From Flavobacteriaceae bacterium GSB9 (lineage in GTDB: Bacteria > Bacteroidota > Bacteroidia > Flavobacteriales > Flavobacteriaceae): a DNA stretch of 64,000 nt. Positions 27,768-37,192 of the stretch are shown piece by piece (positions within the stretch are counted from its first letter, which is position 1; the number at the start of each line of letters is the position of its first letter). The notes under the pieces were generated by a model. It saw nothing but the letters and a program-made list of their open reading frames with translations, was not told the DNA's origin and made no database searches. The translations under genes were made by a program, and so were the position numbers. Where the stretch lies: NCBI GenBank assembly GCA_022749295.1, contig CP062007.1, positions 2,914,001 through 2,978,000 on the forward strand, given 5' to 3'.

Positions 27768-29576
27768 ATGAAAAAAGAGCACACGTTTCACATACCGGTA
27801 ATGGGCATTGGTTTTACAGTTGATACACCCTTAAAGGTAGCACATTATGGTATGGATTCAGTGATTTCTTTGGTCGATGACATCTTGCTGGAGAAATTAA
27901 GAAAAATGTATAGCGAAAAGTTTGAATTGCCATATGACGAAATTAGTGATAAAGTAGAGGATTTTAGAGCCAAAAGGATAACCTCGTATCTGAACTTGAT
28001 AAATGATCTCGCCGAAAAAAACTTTAAAGCCCTAAAAAGCATAGCCTCAAAAACGAATCATGAATTTTTGGCCTATATAAACATGTTGCCAAATGGGTCT
28101 CGCTTAAAAACAGAATTTAAAAATTTGACAGCCAAAGGTTTTGATTTTTCCGAATTAAAAAAGTGGGCCTCAAATAACCTATCCATGGGGGCAATCGATG
28201 TCAACATTATGACAAAAGTCGACAAAGATAACTACAGGAAGCAGGAAAAACTTCCTGTTGAATTTAATGATGCCCACGCCGCGCTAAGGGGCTTTGCCGA
28301 AAGTAAATTAGAATCTTCGGTTGTGCTTTCAGCAGGTATGAATCCTCGTCTTTATAGCTACATGGGACAATTTGATGATTTTTACCCAAACGCTGATGGC
28401 GTTTTTAAAAAGCGAATTATTTTAAAGGTTAGCGACTACCGGTCGGCGCTAATACAAGGTAAGTTTTTGGCTAAAAAGGGACTGTGGGTTTCTGAGTATA
28501 GAATAGAATCTGGTCTTAACTGTGGGGGGCATGCTTTTGCAACAGATGGCCATCTATTAGGGCCGGTTTTGTCAGAATTTAAACAAAACCGTAGCCAATT
28601 GCAGGCCATGGTTTATAAGGTTTTAAAACAAGAACTGCTAAACCAAAACAGAACGGTACCTGAAGCCGATTTAACTTTTAAGCTTACCGCTCAAGGCGGA
28701 GTGGGTACCAACGAAGAGCATGATTTCTTATTGGAGCATTATAATTTAGATTCAGTGGGCTGGGGAAGTCCATTTTTACTTGTTCCAGAGGCCACAACTG
28801 TTGATGCCGAAACATTAAAAAAATTAGAAAAAGCAAAAGAAGCCGATTTGTATTTAAGCGATATATCGCCTTTAGGTGTGCCTTTTAACAATTTAAAAAA
28901 TAATACAAAAGACAAAGAAAAGCAACGTTTAATAGATAAAGGTAGGCCAGGCAGTTCGTGCCCTAAAAAGTTTGTGGCGCTAAATAAAGATTTTAAGGAA
29001 ACGGGCATGTGCACCGCATCAAGGGAGTTTCAATATTTGAAGATTAAGGAACTTGATAGTTTGGGCCTTGATTCGTATGAGTACCAAAAGCAACTCAACA
29101 AAATAACCGAAAAATCCTGTACCTGTGTTGGCTTGGGTACATCGGCTCTTTTGGCCTATGATTTAGACACAAAAACTGAAGGAGAAGGCGTTTCAATATG
29201 TCCCGGCCCCAATATGGCCTATTACTCAAAAACTATGAGCTTAGCTAATATCACCGATCATATTTACGGTCGTGATAATATGGTTTCCCGTAAAGATAGA
29301 CCAAATTTGTTCGTAAAAGAATTGGGCATATATATGGATTACCTTAAAACCAAAATTGAGGACGCTAAAAATTCCTTCGATAAAAAAGAACAGAAATATT
29401 TAACAACTTTTGCTAAAAACTTAAAACAGGGTATTTTTTATTACAAAGATTTATTTGATAACTTAAAAAACACTTTTGTCGATATTAAACTATCTGTGTT
29501 AAATGAATTAGATAGAAGCGAACAGGATTTAGAGGCTATTTTAATAACTATTGAGACCGTGCCGGTGGAAGCCTAA
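27768..29576 (+). CDS. Conserved uncharacterised Cys-rich protein, possibly a TIM-barrel oxidoreductase
   Basis: I do not recognise a named family. The 602-residue soluble protein begins HIPVMGIGFTVDTPLKVAHYG, which resembles the first strand of TIM-barrel FMN enzymes. The segments GLNCGGHAFATDG (Cys252) and AQGGVGTNEEHDFLLEHY followed by VGWGSPFLLVPE look like barrel phosphate-binding loops. Further cysteines are at about 398, 415, 451, 453 and 478, enough to hold an iron-sulfur cluster. The last 100 residues are helical and charged. It stands alone, 222 bp upstream of nadA. A redox enzyme is a guess. Confidence 0.75.
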   Translation: MKKEHTFHIPVMGIGFTVDTPLKVAHYGMDSVISLVDDILLEKLRKMYSEKFELPYDEISDKVEDFRAKRITSYLNLINDLAEKNFKALKSIASKTNHEFLAYINMLPNGSRLKTEFKNLTAKGFDFSELKKWASNNLSMGAIDVNIMTKVDKDNYRKQEKLPVEFNDAHAALRGFAESKLESSVVLSAGMNPRLYSYMGQFDDFYPNADGVFKKRIILKVSDYRSALIQGKFLAKKGLWVSEYRIESGLNCGGHAFATDGHLLGPVLSEFKQNRSQLQAMVYKVLKQELLNQNRTVPEADLTFKLTAQGGVGTNEEHDFLLEHYNLDSVGWGSPFLLVPEATTVDAETLKKLEKAKEADLYLSDISPLGVPFNNLKNNTKDKEKQRLIDKGRPGSSCPKKFVALNKDFKETGMCTASREFQYLKIKELDSLGLDSYEYQKQLNKITEKSCTCVGLGTSALLAYDLDTKTEGEGVSICPGPNMAYYSKTMSLANITDHIYGRDNMVSRKDRPNLFVKELGIYMDYLKTKIEDAKNSFDKKEQKYLTTFAKNLKQGIFYYKDLFDNLKNTFVDIKLSVLNELDRSEQDLEAILITIETVPVEA

Positions 29577-29798
29577 AATGTATTTTTGTTAATAAAAATG
29601 CCTTTATGTTTTCTGAATTATTAAAGCCTTTGTTTAACAATTATTTAAAAAATCAATAAAATTGTTGAAGGTATTTAATAAGGTGATAATTTTTAAACGA
29701 AAGACAATCCAGTAAACAGATTAATTAGGATATTTGCATGAAAATAGCCCATTTACTATTTGTGGCTACTTTTTGTAATTTCACGTTTATAGTTTACA

Positions 29799-30725
29799 AT
29801 GGATTTAGTTAAAGAAATTAAAAGGCTAAAAGAAGAAAAGAATGCAGTAATTCTGGCACACTATTATCAAGTGGGTGAAATACAGGATATTGCAGATTAT
29901 GTTGGAGATAGTTTAGGCTTATCGCAAAAGGCGGCAGAAACAGATGCCGATATTATAGTTTTTGCTGGTGTACATTTTATGGCTGAAACAGCTAAAATTT
30001 TAAACCCTAGCAAAACCGTTGTGTTGCCCGATTTAAATGCAGGGTGTTCTTTGGCCGACTCATGTCCTCCAGAAGCTTTCGAAAAATTTACTAAGGCGCA
30101 TCCAGACCATGTGGTTATAACCTATGTAAACTGTTCTGCTGAAATTAAGGCCCTTAGCGATATTGTGTGCACGTCGTCGAATGCCTTAAAAATAGTTGAA
30201 TCTGTACCAAAAGATACACCAATTATTTTTGCGCCCGATAGAAACCTGGGGCGTTATATCATCAACGAAACGGGAAGAGATATGTTGCTTTGGGATGGCA
30301 GTTGCGTAGTGCATGAAGCCTTTTCAATGGATAAGTTAATTGAACTTCATAAAAAATATCCCGATTATAAGATTATTGCGCATCCAGAATCTGAAACCCA
30401 TATTTTAGATACGGCCACCTACATTGGCTCTACGTCAGGAATGATTAACTACGTAAAAGCACATCAAGACCAAAAGTTTATCGTGGCAACCGAAGCCGGT
30501 ATTCTCCATAAAATGCAACAGGAAATGCCCAATACCGAAATGGTTCCGGCTCCTGCCAAAGAAGATAATACTTGTGCATGTAGCGAGTGCCACTTTATGA
30601 AAATGAATACGCTTCAAAAATTATACAACTGCTTGTTAAACGAGTCTCCACAAATTGATGTAAACCCTGCTATAATAGACCGTGCATTGCTGCCCATTGA
30701 GCGTATGTTGGAGTTGTCAAAATAA
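29799..30725 (+). CDS. nadA: Quinolinate synthase
   Basis: NadA condenses iminoaspartate with dihydroxyacetone phosphate to quinolinate in NAD synthesis, using an oxygen-sensitive 4Fe-4S cluster. The cluster cysteines expected in this family correspond to Cys83 ([10 protein letters not shown]), Cys169 (GSCVVHE) and a Cys in [30 protein letters not shown] is the N-terminal signature. At 308 residues it is the short form. nadB starts 5 bp after the stop, so the two are co-transcribed. nadC is not in this window. Confidence 0.95.
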   Translation: MDLVKEIKRLKEEKNAVILAHYYQVGEIQDIADYVGDSLGLSQKAAETDADIIVFAGVHFMAETAKILNPSKTVVLPDLNAGCSLADSCPPEAFEKFTKAHPDHVVITYVNCSAEIKALSDIVCTSSNALKIVESVPKDTPIIFAPDRNLGRYIINETGRDMLLWDGSCVVHEAFSMDKLIELHKKYPDYKIIAHPESETHILDTATYIGSTSGMINYVKAHQDQKFIVATEAGILHKMQQEMPNTEMVPAPAKEDNTCACSECHFMKMNTLQKLYNCLLNESPQIDVNPAIIDRALLPIERMLELSK

Positions 30726-30730
30726 TCAAA

Positions 30731-32287
30731 ATGACTTCAGATTATCTCGTCATAGGTTCAGGTGTCGCAGGTTTAACGTTCTCTGTTAAAATTGCTGAAA
30801 AGTTTCCCGATAGGAAAGTGGTCATCGTTACAAAGGCCGATGAAGACGAATCGAACACGAAATACGCCCAAGGAGGTGTGGCTATTGTTTTAAATAAAGA
30901 AGACGATTCTTTTAAAAAACATATAAAAGACACCTTGATTGCTGGTGACGGTTTGTGTAAGGAAAGTGTGGTGGAAATGGTCGTTAAAGAAGGACCAGAC
31001 AGACTTGAGGAACTCTTGCTCTGGGGGGCCAATTTTGATGTTGATGATGCCGGTAAGTTTGATTTGGGAAAAGAAGGTGGGCATTCAGAATACCGCATCG
31101 TACACCATAAAGATATTACGGGTTATGAAATAGAACGTGCTTTGTTGCAAAGAGCGCATCAGTTGCCCAACATAACAATATTACCTCACCATTTTGCTAT
31201 TGATTTGGTAACCAACCACCATGTTAAAAATACATCATTTGAAGAGTTGACTTGCTATGGGGCGTATATACTTGACCAAAAGACTGGTAAAATATTTACC
31301 CTAAGGGCTAAAAGTACGTTGTTGGCTTCGGGTGGAATAGGTTGTGTGTATGGTCATACCACAAATCCTGTTATTGCTACTGGCGATGGTATAGCCATGG
31401 CTTATCGTGCAAAGGCGAAAATAAAAGATATGGAGTTTGTGCAGTTTCATCCTACGGCACTTTATGAGGCTAAAGGGGAGTCGTCTTTTTTAATTTCAGA
31501 AGCCGTGCGCGGTTTTGGGGCTTACTTACGAAATAAAAAAGGGCATCGGTTTATGCCCGACTACGATGATAGAGCCGAATTGGCGTCTCGCGATATAGTT
31601 TCCCAAAGTATAGATAGTGAGCTGAAAAAATCTGGTGACACTAATGTATATCTTGATTGTACACATTTGGATATGGTATCTTTCAAGAGCCATTTTCCAA
31701 ATATATATAATGAATGTTTAAAGCGCCATATAAATGTTGAAACTGATTGGATTCCTGTGGTACCTGCATCGCACTATTTATGTGGTGGTATAAAAGTCAA
31801 TAAAAAAGGAAAAACAAGTATTGTTAATTTATTCGCTTGTGGTGAATGTTCCAGAACGGGGCTGCACGGTGCCAATAGGCTAGCCTCAAACTCACTTTTA
31901 GAGGCTTTGGTTTATGCTCACAATATTTTTAAATACCATTCAAAGCATCAGGTTGAGGTTGCCAATGTTGATATTCCCGATTGGAACGATGAAGGAACTA
32001 CCATAACCAAAGAGCATGTTTTAATTCAGCATAACTTAAAAGAGTTACAGGCCTTGATGCGCGATTATGTTGGTATTGTAAGGAGTAATAAACGCCTAAA
32101 ACGTGCAGTAAAACGCATTGAATTAATACACGATGAAGTTGAGGATTTATATAAAGAGTCTAAAATCACCACGTCGTTGTGTGAGTTGAGAAACATGATT
32201 AATATTGCGCACCTTATTATTGCACAGTCGTTAAAACGAACCGAAAATAAAGGCGGGTATTTTAATGTTGACAATGTAAAAAAGTAA
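30731..32287 (+). CDS. nadB: L-aspartate oxidase
   Basis: NadB oxidises L-aspartate to iminoaspartate, the substrate of NadA. It belongs to the succinate dehydrogenase/fumarate reductase flavoprotein family: FAD motif VIGSGVAGLTFSVK, the active-site region HPTALY, and GLHGANRLASNSLLEALVY near the C-terminal third. At 518 residues it is full length. It follows nadA by 5 bp, giving a two-gene NAD operon. Confidence 0.95.
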   Translation: MTSDYLVIGSGVAGLTFSVKIAEKFPDRKVVIVTKADEDESNTKYAQGGVAIVLNKEDDSFKKHIKDTLIAGDGLCKESVVEMVVKEGPDRLEELLLWGANFDVDDAGKFDLGKEGGHSEYRIVHHKDITGYEIERALLQRAHQLPNITILPHHFAIDLVTNHHVKNTSFEELTCYGAYILDQKTGKIFTLRAKSTLLASGGIGCVYGHTTNPVIATGDGIAMAYRAKAKIKDMEFVQFHPTALYEAKGESSFLISEAVRGFGAYLRNKKGHRFMPDYDDRAELASRDIVSQSIDSELKKSGDTNVYLDCTHLDMVSFKSHFPNIYNECLKRHINVETDWIPVVPASHYLCGGIKVNKKGKTSIVNLFACGECSRTGLHGANRLASNSLLEALVYAHNIFKYHSKHQVEVANVDIPDWNDEGTTITKEHVLIQHNLKELQALMRDYVGIVRSNKRLKRAVKRIELIHDEVEDLYKESKITTSLCELRNMINIAHLIIAQSLKRTENKGGYFNVDNVKK

Positions 32288-32309
32288 AGCCGATATAAAT
32301 CGGCTTTAC
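32284..32309. terminator. Hairpin overlapping the nadB stop codon
   Basis: GTAAAGCCGAT (32284-32294) and ATCGGCTTTAC (32299-32309) form an 11-bp perfect stem with loop ATAA. The nadB stop lies inside the left arm. There is no strong T-run, so termination may be weak or the hairpin may protect the 3' end; it lies between nadB and the converging ssb. Confidence 0.55.
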
Positions 32310-32335
32310 ATAAAATGTTTGGGAACAAAAAAAGG

Positions 32336-32668
32336 TTATTTGCCAAGCATAAGCAGTTCGCTGCACACAATTTCGGTGATGTAGCGTTTGTTTCCATCTT
32401 TGTCGTCGTAACTGCGCGATGTTAGTTTGCCTTCAATGGCAACCTCTTTACCTTTTGAGACATATTTTTCAATAATTTCAGCCGTTTTGCCCCAAGCGAC
32501 TATGTTGTGCCATTGGGTGTCGGTTATTTTTTCTCCTTTGTTATTGGTATAGCTTTCGTTTGTAGCAATATTGAATTTAGCCAATGTTTTATCCGATTCA
32601 AGATTGATGATTTCTGGATCGTTTCCTAAATTTCCAATCAACCGTACTTTGTTTCTTAGTGTGCTCAT
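32336..32668 (-). CDS. ssb: Single-stranded DNA-binding protein, short form without acidic tail
   Basis: The 110 residues form one OB fold: NKVRLIGNLGNDPE at the start, the LAKFNIATNE strand and the WHNIVAWGKTAEIIEKYVSKGKEVAIEGKL core. The protein stops at SELLMLGK, right after the fold. It lacks the glycine-rich linker and the acidic DDDIPF-type tip with which housekeeping SSB recruits partners. It is therefore probably an accessory or repair-related SSB. It is divergent from a zinc-ribbon gene across a pair of palindromes. Confidence 0.93.
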   Translation of the reverse strand: MSTLRNKVRLIGNLGNDPEIINLESDKTLAKFNIATNESYTNNKGEKITDTQWHNIVAWGKTAEIIEKYVSKGKEVAIEGKLTSRSYDDKDGNKRYITEIVCSELLMLGK

Positions 32669-32775
32669 AATTTAAATTTTAATGTTAAACAGTTAATACT
32701 ATCGAGTTCTTATGTTTCGACACTGCAAATATGGGATGGTAATAAAACGTTATTCGGTTTTTACTTGTTTAATAT

Positions 32776-32807
32776 CGTTTGTAAACGTTTGTTGTCGTTT
32801 GTAAACG
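32776..32807. promoter_or_regulatory. Tandem palindromic operators between ssb and the zinc-ribbon gene
   Basis: The 12-mer CGTTTGTAAACG occurs at 32776-32787 and again at 32796-32807, exactly 20 bp apart, close to two helical turns. Each copy is a CGTTT/AAACG inverted repeat around GT. Such spacing favours cooperative binding of two dimers on one face of the DNA. The regulator is unknown. Confidence 0.6.
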
Positions 32808-32830
32808 AATATTTTTATTATATTGAGGGC

Positions 32831-33181
32831 ATGCAAAAACAATGTTTGGAATGCGGTGAGAAGATTGTTGGCAGAATTGATAAAAAATTCTGTAGCGATG
32901 GCTGTAGAAATGCTTATAACAATCGAATTAACAAAGACAGCAAAAACCTTATCAGAAACACCAATAATAGACTACGGAAAAATTACAGGATATTAGAAAC
33001 GCTTAACCCAAAGCAAAAAACCACTGCTTCACGAAGTAAGCTTATTGAAGCTGGGTTTGACTTTAACTACATTACCAGTATTTATACGACAAAATCGGGC
33101 AAGGTATATTATTTCGTTTATGATCAGGGATATCTGCCGCTTGAAGGCGATTATTACGCTTTGGTTAAACGGGAAAGTTGA
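32831..33181 (+). CDS. Small zinc-ribbon protein (CxxC...CxxxC)
   Basis: The N-terminus carries a zinc ribbon, QCLECGEKIVGR...KFCSDGCRNAYNN, followed by a basic helical segment and a compact C-terminal domain (GFDFNYITSIYTT, YYFVYDQGYLPL). The frame opens at 32765, but that stretch covers the operator repeats; ATG 32831 places the ribbon at the usual N-terminus and gives 116 residues. The arrangement is common in Bacteroidetes proteins of unknown function. Nucleic-acid binding is plausible given the divergent ssb. Confidence 0.75.
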   Translation: MQKQCLECGEKIVGRIDKKFCSDGCRNAYNNRINKDSKNLIRNTNNRLRKNYRILETLNPKQKTTASRSKLIEAGFDFNYITSIYTTKSGKVYYFVYDQGYLPLEGDYYALVKRES

Positions 33182-33259
33182 TTAAACAATATCCACTAAA
33201 AAAGCTTCTAGCTACTAACGAACCAAAAGCTTTGCAAAAGTTAATGACAGATGATAACG

Positions 33260-33727
33260 CTATTTCCAAGTATGACCTTTTAACTGCATTGCAGCTTTAA
33301 GGATATCTTTTTGACTTATTTGTCCTACTAATTTACCATTTTCAACGATGGGGAATCGACGTCTTTTTGCACTCAAAAACTTGTTGGCCGCGTCAAAAAT
33401 ATTCATGTTGCCATCAATAGTTTCAACATTTTGTACCATATGTCTTTCAATGGTTTGGTCTTGCATGGGCATATTGTAATAGCGGCTCTCACTAATTTGT
33501 TTAATGCAATCGCCTTCAGAAATAATACCAACCAACTCATGTTTATCGTTAACTACTGGCCCGCCTGAAATTCTATTTTTTATTATGGCTTCCATAACGC
33601 TTTCTATACTTTGGTCTGGTGTAAACGTAATGAGGTCGGTAGTCATGTAATCGCTAACCGTTAATGACTGTGTATCGGCAGTGTTTGATTGCTGCCTTCT
33701 AGATCCTTGAAAACTCTTTATTCCCAT
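33260..33727 (-). CDS. CBS-domain pair protein
   Basis: Two CBS motifs occupy residues about 25-150 (VSDYMTTDLITFTPDQSIESVM; HMVQNVETIDGNMNIFDAANKF), each ending in the GIISEGD/GQISQKD strand. Such stand-alone CBS pairs bind adenine nucleotides and sense energy state. A basic N-terminal stretch precedes them. I prefer ATG 33727 (MGIKSFQG) to the upstream TTG at 33736. The partner is unknown. Confidence 0.88.
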   Translation of the reverse strand: MGIKSFQGSRRQQSNTADTQSLTVSDYMTTDLITFTPDQSIESVMEAIIKNRISGGPVVNDKHELVGIISEGDCIKQISESRYYNMPMQDQTIERHMVQNVETIDGNMNIFDAANKFLSAKRRRFPIVENGKLVGQISQKDILKAAMQLKGHTWK

Positions 33728-33909
33728 AAATATCAAATTTAGTAAACTTAAATATAATCAATTTTTATGATAAATCCTAAAAATAGAAGTGGTATAACTC
33801 AATTAACAGCCAACTTTTCAATAAAAATCAAAATAATTAGCATTCTTTTAAGGGATTAAATGTTAAATTTTTATAGTTTTAGCGCACTAAATTAAAATAG
33901 ATTGAAACA

Positions 33910-34626
33910 ATGAACAGAAAGTTATTAGGATTGTTTTTTTTATTGGTTGGTTTTATGATGAGCGCGCAAACCAACTCAGAATTACTAAAACATTACGAAG
34001 CGTATTACAAACAAATGAAAACTCAGGGAGATGTGCAGGGTATTGTAAACGCCATAACACATTTAAACGTCTTATCACCATCGCAGGCTAGAAAAGATAC
34101 CTTAGCTTATATTTACATGAGCGAGGGTAAATACATGCAAGCACTCAACACTTTGGGCATTGATAAAAAAGCTGCCGATTCTGATATGGCTGTTGAGGTT
34201 AAGGCCGTGTCGTTAAAAGCGGTTAAACGACCAGAATTGGCCATTGCACATTTTGAAGAGATGTTTAAACGAAACCCAAATGCCACGATAGCTTATGAGT
34301 TGGCAGAACTTAATTTGCAAACTCAAAAATTTGAAGAAGCCGATAAACATATAGAATATGGATTAGCAAATGCTAAGCCTGAAATGAAAAAGGCTTTTTA
34401 CGAAAGTCAAAATCCATACGAAGTGTCTTTAAAGTCGGCATTTATGTACCTAAAGGCTTTATCTACTTTTAATAAAGACCGAAAAGGCAATATTGATGCT
34501 GCAGTTGATATTTTGGATGCTGTGCTAAAAGAGTCGCCAAACTTCAATTTGATACAATTAACAAAAAATGAACTTCTAAGGCAGAAACAAGCGTTGCAAA
34601 ACCAAGCAGCGCAACCTCAGAATTAA
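33910..34626 (+). CDS. Secreted TPR-like protein
   Basis: A signal peptide (LLGLFFLLVGFMMSAQ) is followed by helical repeats of TPR type (KRPELAIAHFEEMFKRNPNATIAYELAELNLQTQKFEEADKHI). At 238 residues the mature protein is probably periplasmic. No enzymatic motif is seen. The gene is followed by a wobble-containing terminator and stands alone. Confidence 0.8.
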   Translation: MNRKLLGLFFLLVGFMMSAQTNSELLKHYEAYYKQMKTQGDVQGIVNAITHLNVLSPSQARKDTLAYIYMSEGKYMQALNTLGIDKKAADSDMAVEVKAVSLKAVKRPELAIAHFEEMFKRNPNATIAYELAELNLQTQKFEEADKHIEYGLANAKPEMKKAFYESQNPYEVSLKSAFMYLKALSTFNKDRKGNIDAAVDILDAVLKESPNFNLIQLTKNELLRQKQALQNQAAQPQN

Positions 34627-34650
34627 CAAAATGTTGCGATAATAATAAAA

Positions 34651-34688
34651 AAAAAGGTGGGTCTTAAAAATTTACAGACTCGCCTTTT
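34651..34688. terminator. Intrinsic terminator between TPR-like gene and lipoprotein gene
   Basis: AAAAAGGTGGGTCT (34651-34664) pairs with AGACTCGCCTTTT (34676-34688) using two G-U wobbles, T-run at the 3' side. It serves the plus-strand gene best. Confidence 0.7.
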
Positions 34689-34720
34689 CCTATTTAAGGG
34701 GGTGTTTTGTCTTTTGGGTT

Positions 34721-35242
34721 TTACTCAGGCTTTTCGATAGTCCGGTTGTCAAATTCTACTTTTTTATTCATCTGTAAGTTTAAATTAGAAAAAGCCACCA
34801 AAAAGCCTTTAATGGCATTAAGGCGTTCGGCCTTAGTGGTTGTTGGTAAATTAGATAAACTTTCAAGTTTGTAAAATGAGGTTTCCAAAACTAAAATACG
34901 TGCCAAAACCGACTCGGTATTTAATTCGCTTGGCAGGGTTTGGCGTAAATTTTTAAACAGCTCTTTTGAGGTCTCGTTATCCTCGCCAAAAAGGCTCAAG
35001 TCGCCTTTTTTGATGTTATTCTTTAGGTCTTGTAATTGTGTATATTCTCCAGATTTTTTAATTAGATTTTCTGCCTTTTGATCTAAAATATAATCGGTGT
35101 ATTTTAATTGTGCGATGTCCTTTTCGTTTATAGATGCACTGCGGGTTTGCTCAACCGCATCAATATCTTCACTTTCTTTGGGGTTCTTGCAGCCAAAAAG
35201 GAAAACAAAACAGACTAACAGTAATGTGATTAACTTGCGCAT
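34721..35242 (-). CDS. Lipoprotein of unknown function
   Basis: The N-terminus has a lipoprotein signal with the lipobox LFGC (Cys18). The mature part is hydrophilic and helical, rich in Lys/Glu/Asn, with no motif I recognise. Its final segment (FSNLNLQMNKKVEFD) is likely helical as well. It converges with the TPR-like gene and is divergent from the threonine dehydrogenase gene. No function is proposed. Confidence 0.75.
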   Translation of the reverse strand: MRKLITLLLVCFVFLFGCKNPKESEDIDAVEQTRSASINEKDIAQLKYTDYILDQKAENLIKKSGEYTQLQDLKNNIKKGDLSLFGEDNETSKELFKNLRQTLPSELNTESVLARILVLETSFYKLESLSNLPTTTKAERLNAIKGFLVAFSNLNLQMNKKVEFDNRTIEKPE

Positions 35243-35365
35243 ATCTCAGGTTAACAATGATTCGTTGCAAATATAGGCCAATTCCTTCGGTTTTGCTGAA
35301 GTAGTTTTAATGTTGAAATAAAAATATTAGCGCATTGTAATAGAAAATTATCACTAAAAACTTGT

Positions 35366-35373
35366 TATTTTTG
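35366..35373 (+). promoter_or_regulatory. -7 element upstream of threonine dehydrogenase
   Basis: TATTTTTG matches TAnnTTTG exactly, 27 nt upstream of the start codon. No TTG is found at the ideal -33 distance. Confidence 0.4.
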
Positions 35374-35400
35374 AAATATCTCTAAAAAATGTGTTTTTAA

Positions 35401-36372
35401 ATGAGCTCTAGAATACTCATCATTGGTGCATGTGGTCAAATTGGATCGGAATTAACCTTTGCCTTGCGGGAAATCTACGGCGATGATAACGTTATTGCCA
35501 GCGATATAAGCTATAGTAATTTAGAAATTGTCAATTCTGGCCTTTTTGAAATTGTTGATGCACAAGATTATGCCAGTGTAAAAACCTGTGTTGAAAAGTT
35601 TAACATCGATACGGTTTATCTCATGGCTGCCCTTTTAAGTGCTACAGGAGAAAAATATCCTATGAGAGCTTGGGATTTGAATACGACCTCCTTATTCAAT
35701 GTTTTGAATTTGGCGCGCGACAAGTTTATAAAACATGTATTTTGGCCATCAAGCATTGCTGTTTTTGGGCCAACAACGCCAGTAAATTATACCCCGCAAT
35801 ATACGATAATGGAGCCTTCAACCGTTTATGGTATTACCAAACAAGTGGGAGAGCGATGGTGCGAATATTATCACAATAAATATAATGTAGATGTGCGAAG
35901 CATACGCTATCCTGGTATTATTAGTTGGAAAACTCAACCGGGTGGCGGTACTACCGATTACGCGGTCGAAATTTATCATAAAGCTTTGCAATTAGGGCAT
36001 TATGAGTGTTTTTTAAAAGAAGATGCCGAACTCCCCATGATGTTTATGGACGATGCCATTAAGGCAACCATCGATATCATGTCAGCAAAGTCAAACGAGG
36101 TTAAAATTAGGTCGTCTTACAATGTGGCAGCCATAAGTTTTACGCCAAATGGAATTGCTGAATCGATTAAAAAGCATATTCCAGAATTTGAAATTAGCTA
36201 TAAGCCGGATTACCGACAGGAAATAGCCAAAAGTTGGCCGAAAAACATTAATGATTCCTATGCCAGAGAAGATTGGAAATGGAAACACAGTTTTACGTTA
36301 GAGGACATTACCGAAGAAATGTTGTTCCAACTCAGAAAAAAATATGATAAAGCAATAAATCAGTCCAGCTAG
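35401..36372 (+). CDS. L-threonine 3-dehydrogenase, SDR (epimerase-like) type
   Basis: Oxidises L-threonine to 2-amino-3-ketobutyrate with NAD+. The fold is an extended short-chain dehydrogenase: NAD motif IIGACGQIGSEL, catalytic Ser in WPSSIAVFG and the YGITKQ Tyr/Lys pair. The segment YPGIISWKTQPGGGTTDYAVEI is diagnostic of the SDR-type threonine dehydrogenases first described in Flavobacterium, rather than sugar epimerases. At 323 residues it is complete. The kbl ligase gene is not in the window. Confidence 0.88.
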   Translation: MSSRILIIGACGQIGSELTFALREIYGDDNVIASDISYSNLEIVNSGLFEIVDAQDYASVKTCVEKFNIDTVYLMAALLSATGEKYPMRAWDLNTTSLFNVLNLARDKFIKHVFWPSSIAVFGPTTPVNYTPQYTIMEPSTVYGITKQVGERWCEYYHNKYNVDVRSIRYPGIISWKTQPGGGTTDYAVEIYHKALQLGHYECFLKEDAELPMMFMDDAIKATIDIMSAKSNEVKIRSSYNVAAISFTPNGIAESIKKHIPEFEISYKPDYRQEIAKSWPKNINDSYAREDWKWKHSFTLEDITEEMLFQLRKKYDKAINQSS

Positions 36373-36431
36373 TTAGTGAATTTCAGTCGTTAGTTTCAGT
36401 TAATGTGTTTATTTTAAAAAATAGATTATTG

Positions 36432-36439
36432 TATATTTG
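36432..36439 (+). promoter_or_regulatory. -7 element upstream of the HupE-like gene
   Basis: TATATTTG matches TAnnTTTG exactly and lies 23 nt before the start codon. The -33 region has no clear TTG. Confidence 0.4.
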
Positions 36440-36461
36440 GCTCCCCTAAATCTTAATTATT

Positions 36462-37052
36462 ATGCTCGAAAATTTTTGGTTTAATGTAGAATACGGTATC
36501 AATCATGTACTTGATATAAATGCCTACGACCATGTTTTGTTTCTAATCGTTTTAACAGTACCTTATCTTTTTAAAGATTGGAGGCGGGTGCTTTTGTTGG
36601 TGACCATGTTTACTTTAGGGCACACATTATCGCTAGTGTTAGCCTCATATGGCGTTGTTAGTGTAAATGCTTCGGTGGTAGAGTTTTTAATTCCTATAAC
36701 CATTTTGGTAGTGGCACTTTTTAATGTGTTTACATCGGGCAAAGGGGCGCAGCGCGAAAAGGTAGGTGTGCTTTTTCTTTCTACTTTATTTTTCGGACTC
36801 ATACACGGTCTTGGCTTTGCAAGGGAGTTTAGAATGCTCTTGGGCGATAGCGATAATAAATTAGTTTTGCTTTTGGAGTTTGCACTGGGTATAGAGCTTG
36901 CCCAAGTAATAATTGTGTTTATTGTGCTGTTTTTGGGGTATGTAGTACAAACCATTTTTAGGTTTAGTAAACGCGATTGGATTATGGTTATATCGGCCAT
37001 AGTGGTTGGTTTGGTTATTCCTATGATTTTAAACAGCGACTTTCTGTCTTAA
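36462..37052 (+). CDS. HupE/UreJ family membrane protein
   Basis: A 196-residue inner-membrane protein with six hydrophobic segments. The family's conserved histidines are seen in NAYDHVLFL, TLGHTLSLVLA and GLIHGLGFA. HupE/UreJ proteins are linked to nickel or other metal uptake, but there are no hydrogenase or urease genes here, so the transported species is unknown. The Bacteroidetes version is common as a single gene. Confidence 0.87.
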   Translation: MLENFWFNVEYGINHVLDINAYDHVLFLIVLTVPYLFKDWRRVLLLVTMFTLGHTLSLVLASYGVVSVNASVVEFLIPITILVVALFNVFTSGKGAQREKVGVLFLSTLFFGLIHGLGFAREFRMLLGDSDNKLVLLLEFALGIELAQVIIVFIVLFLGYVVQTIFRFSKRDWIMVISAIVVGLVIPMILNSDFLS

Positions 37053-37080
37053 ATTTTCAAAAAACTTTAACGCCTGGGCG

Positions 37081-37111
37081 TTGCAATTAAAATGTTTTGC
37101 GTTTATCTTCG
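37081..37111 (+). promoter_or_regulatory. Candidate promoter of dCMP deaminase-S41 protease unit
   Basis: TTG (37081-37083), 20-nt spacer, TATCTTCG (37104-37111), one mismatch to TAnnTTTG. It would give a leader of about 75 nt. Confidence 0.35.
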
Positions 37112-37192
37112 TTATGCGATTTGCGCAAAAAACTTGGCTGTTTATGTGTTTTTAGTGCATAAACGACCATTGTCTAACTATAAGATAGATTA

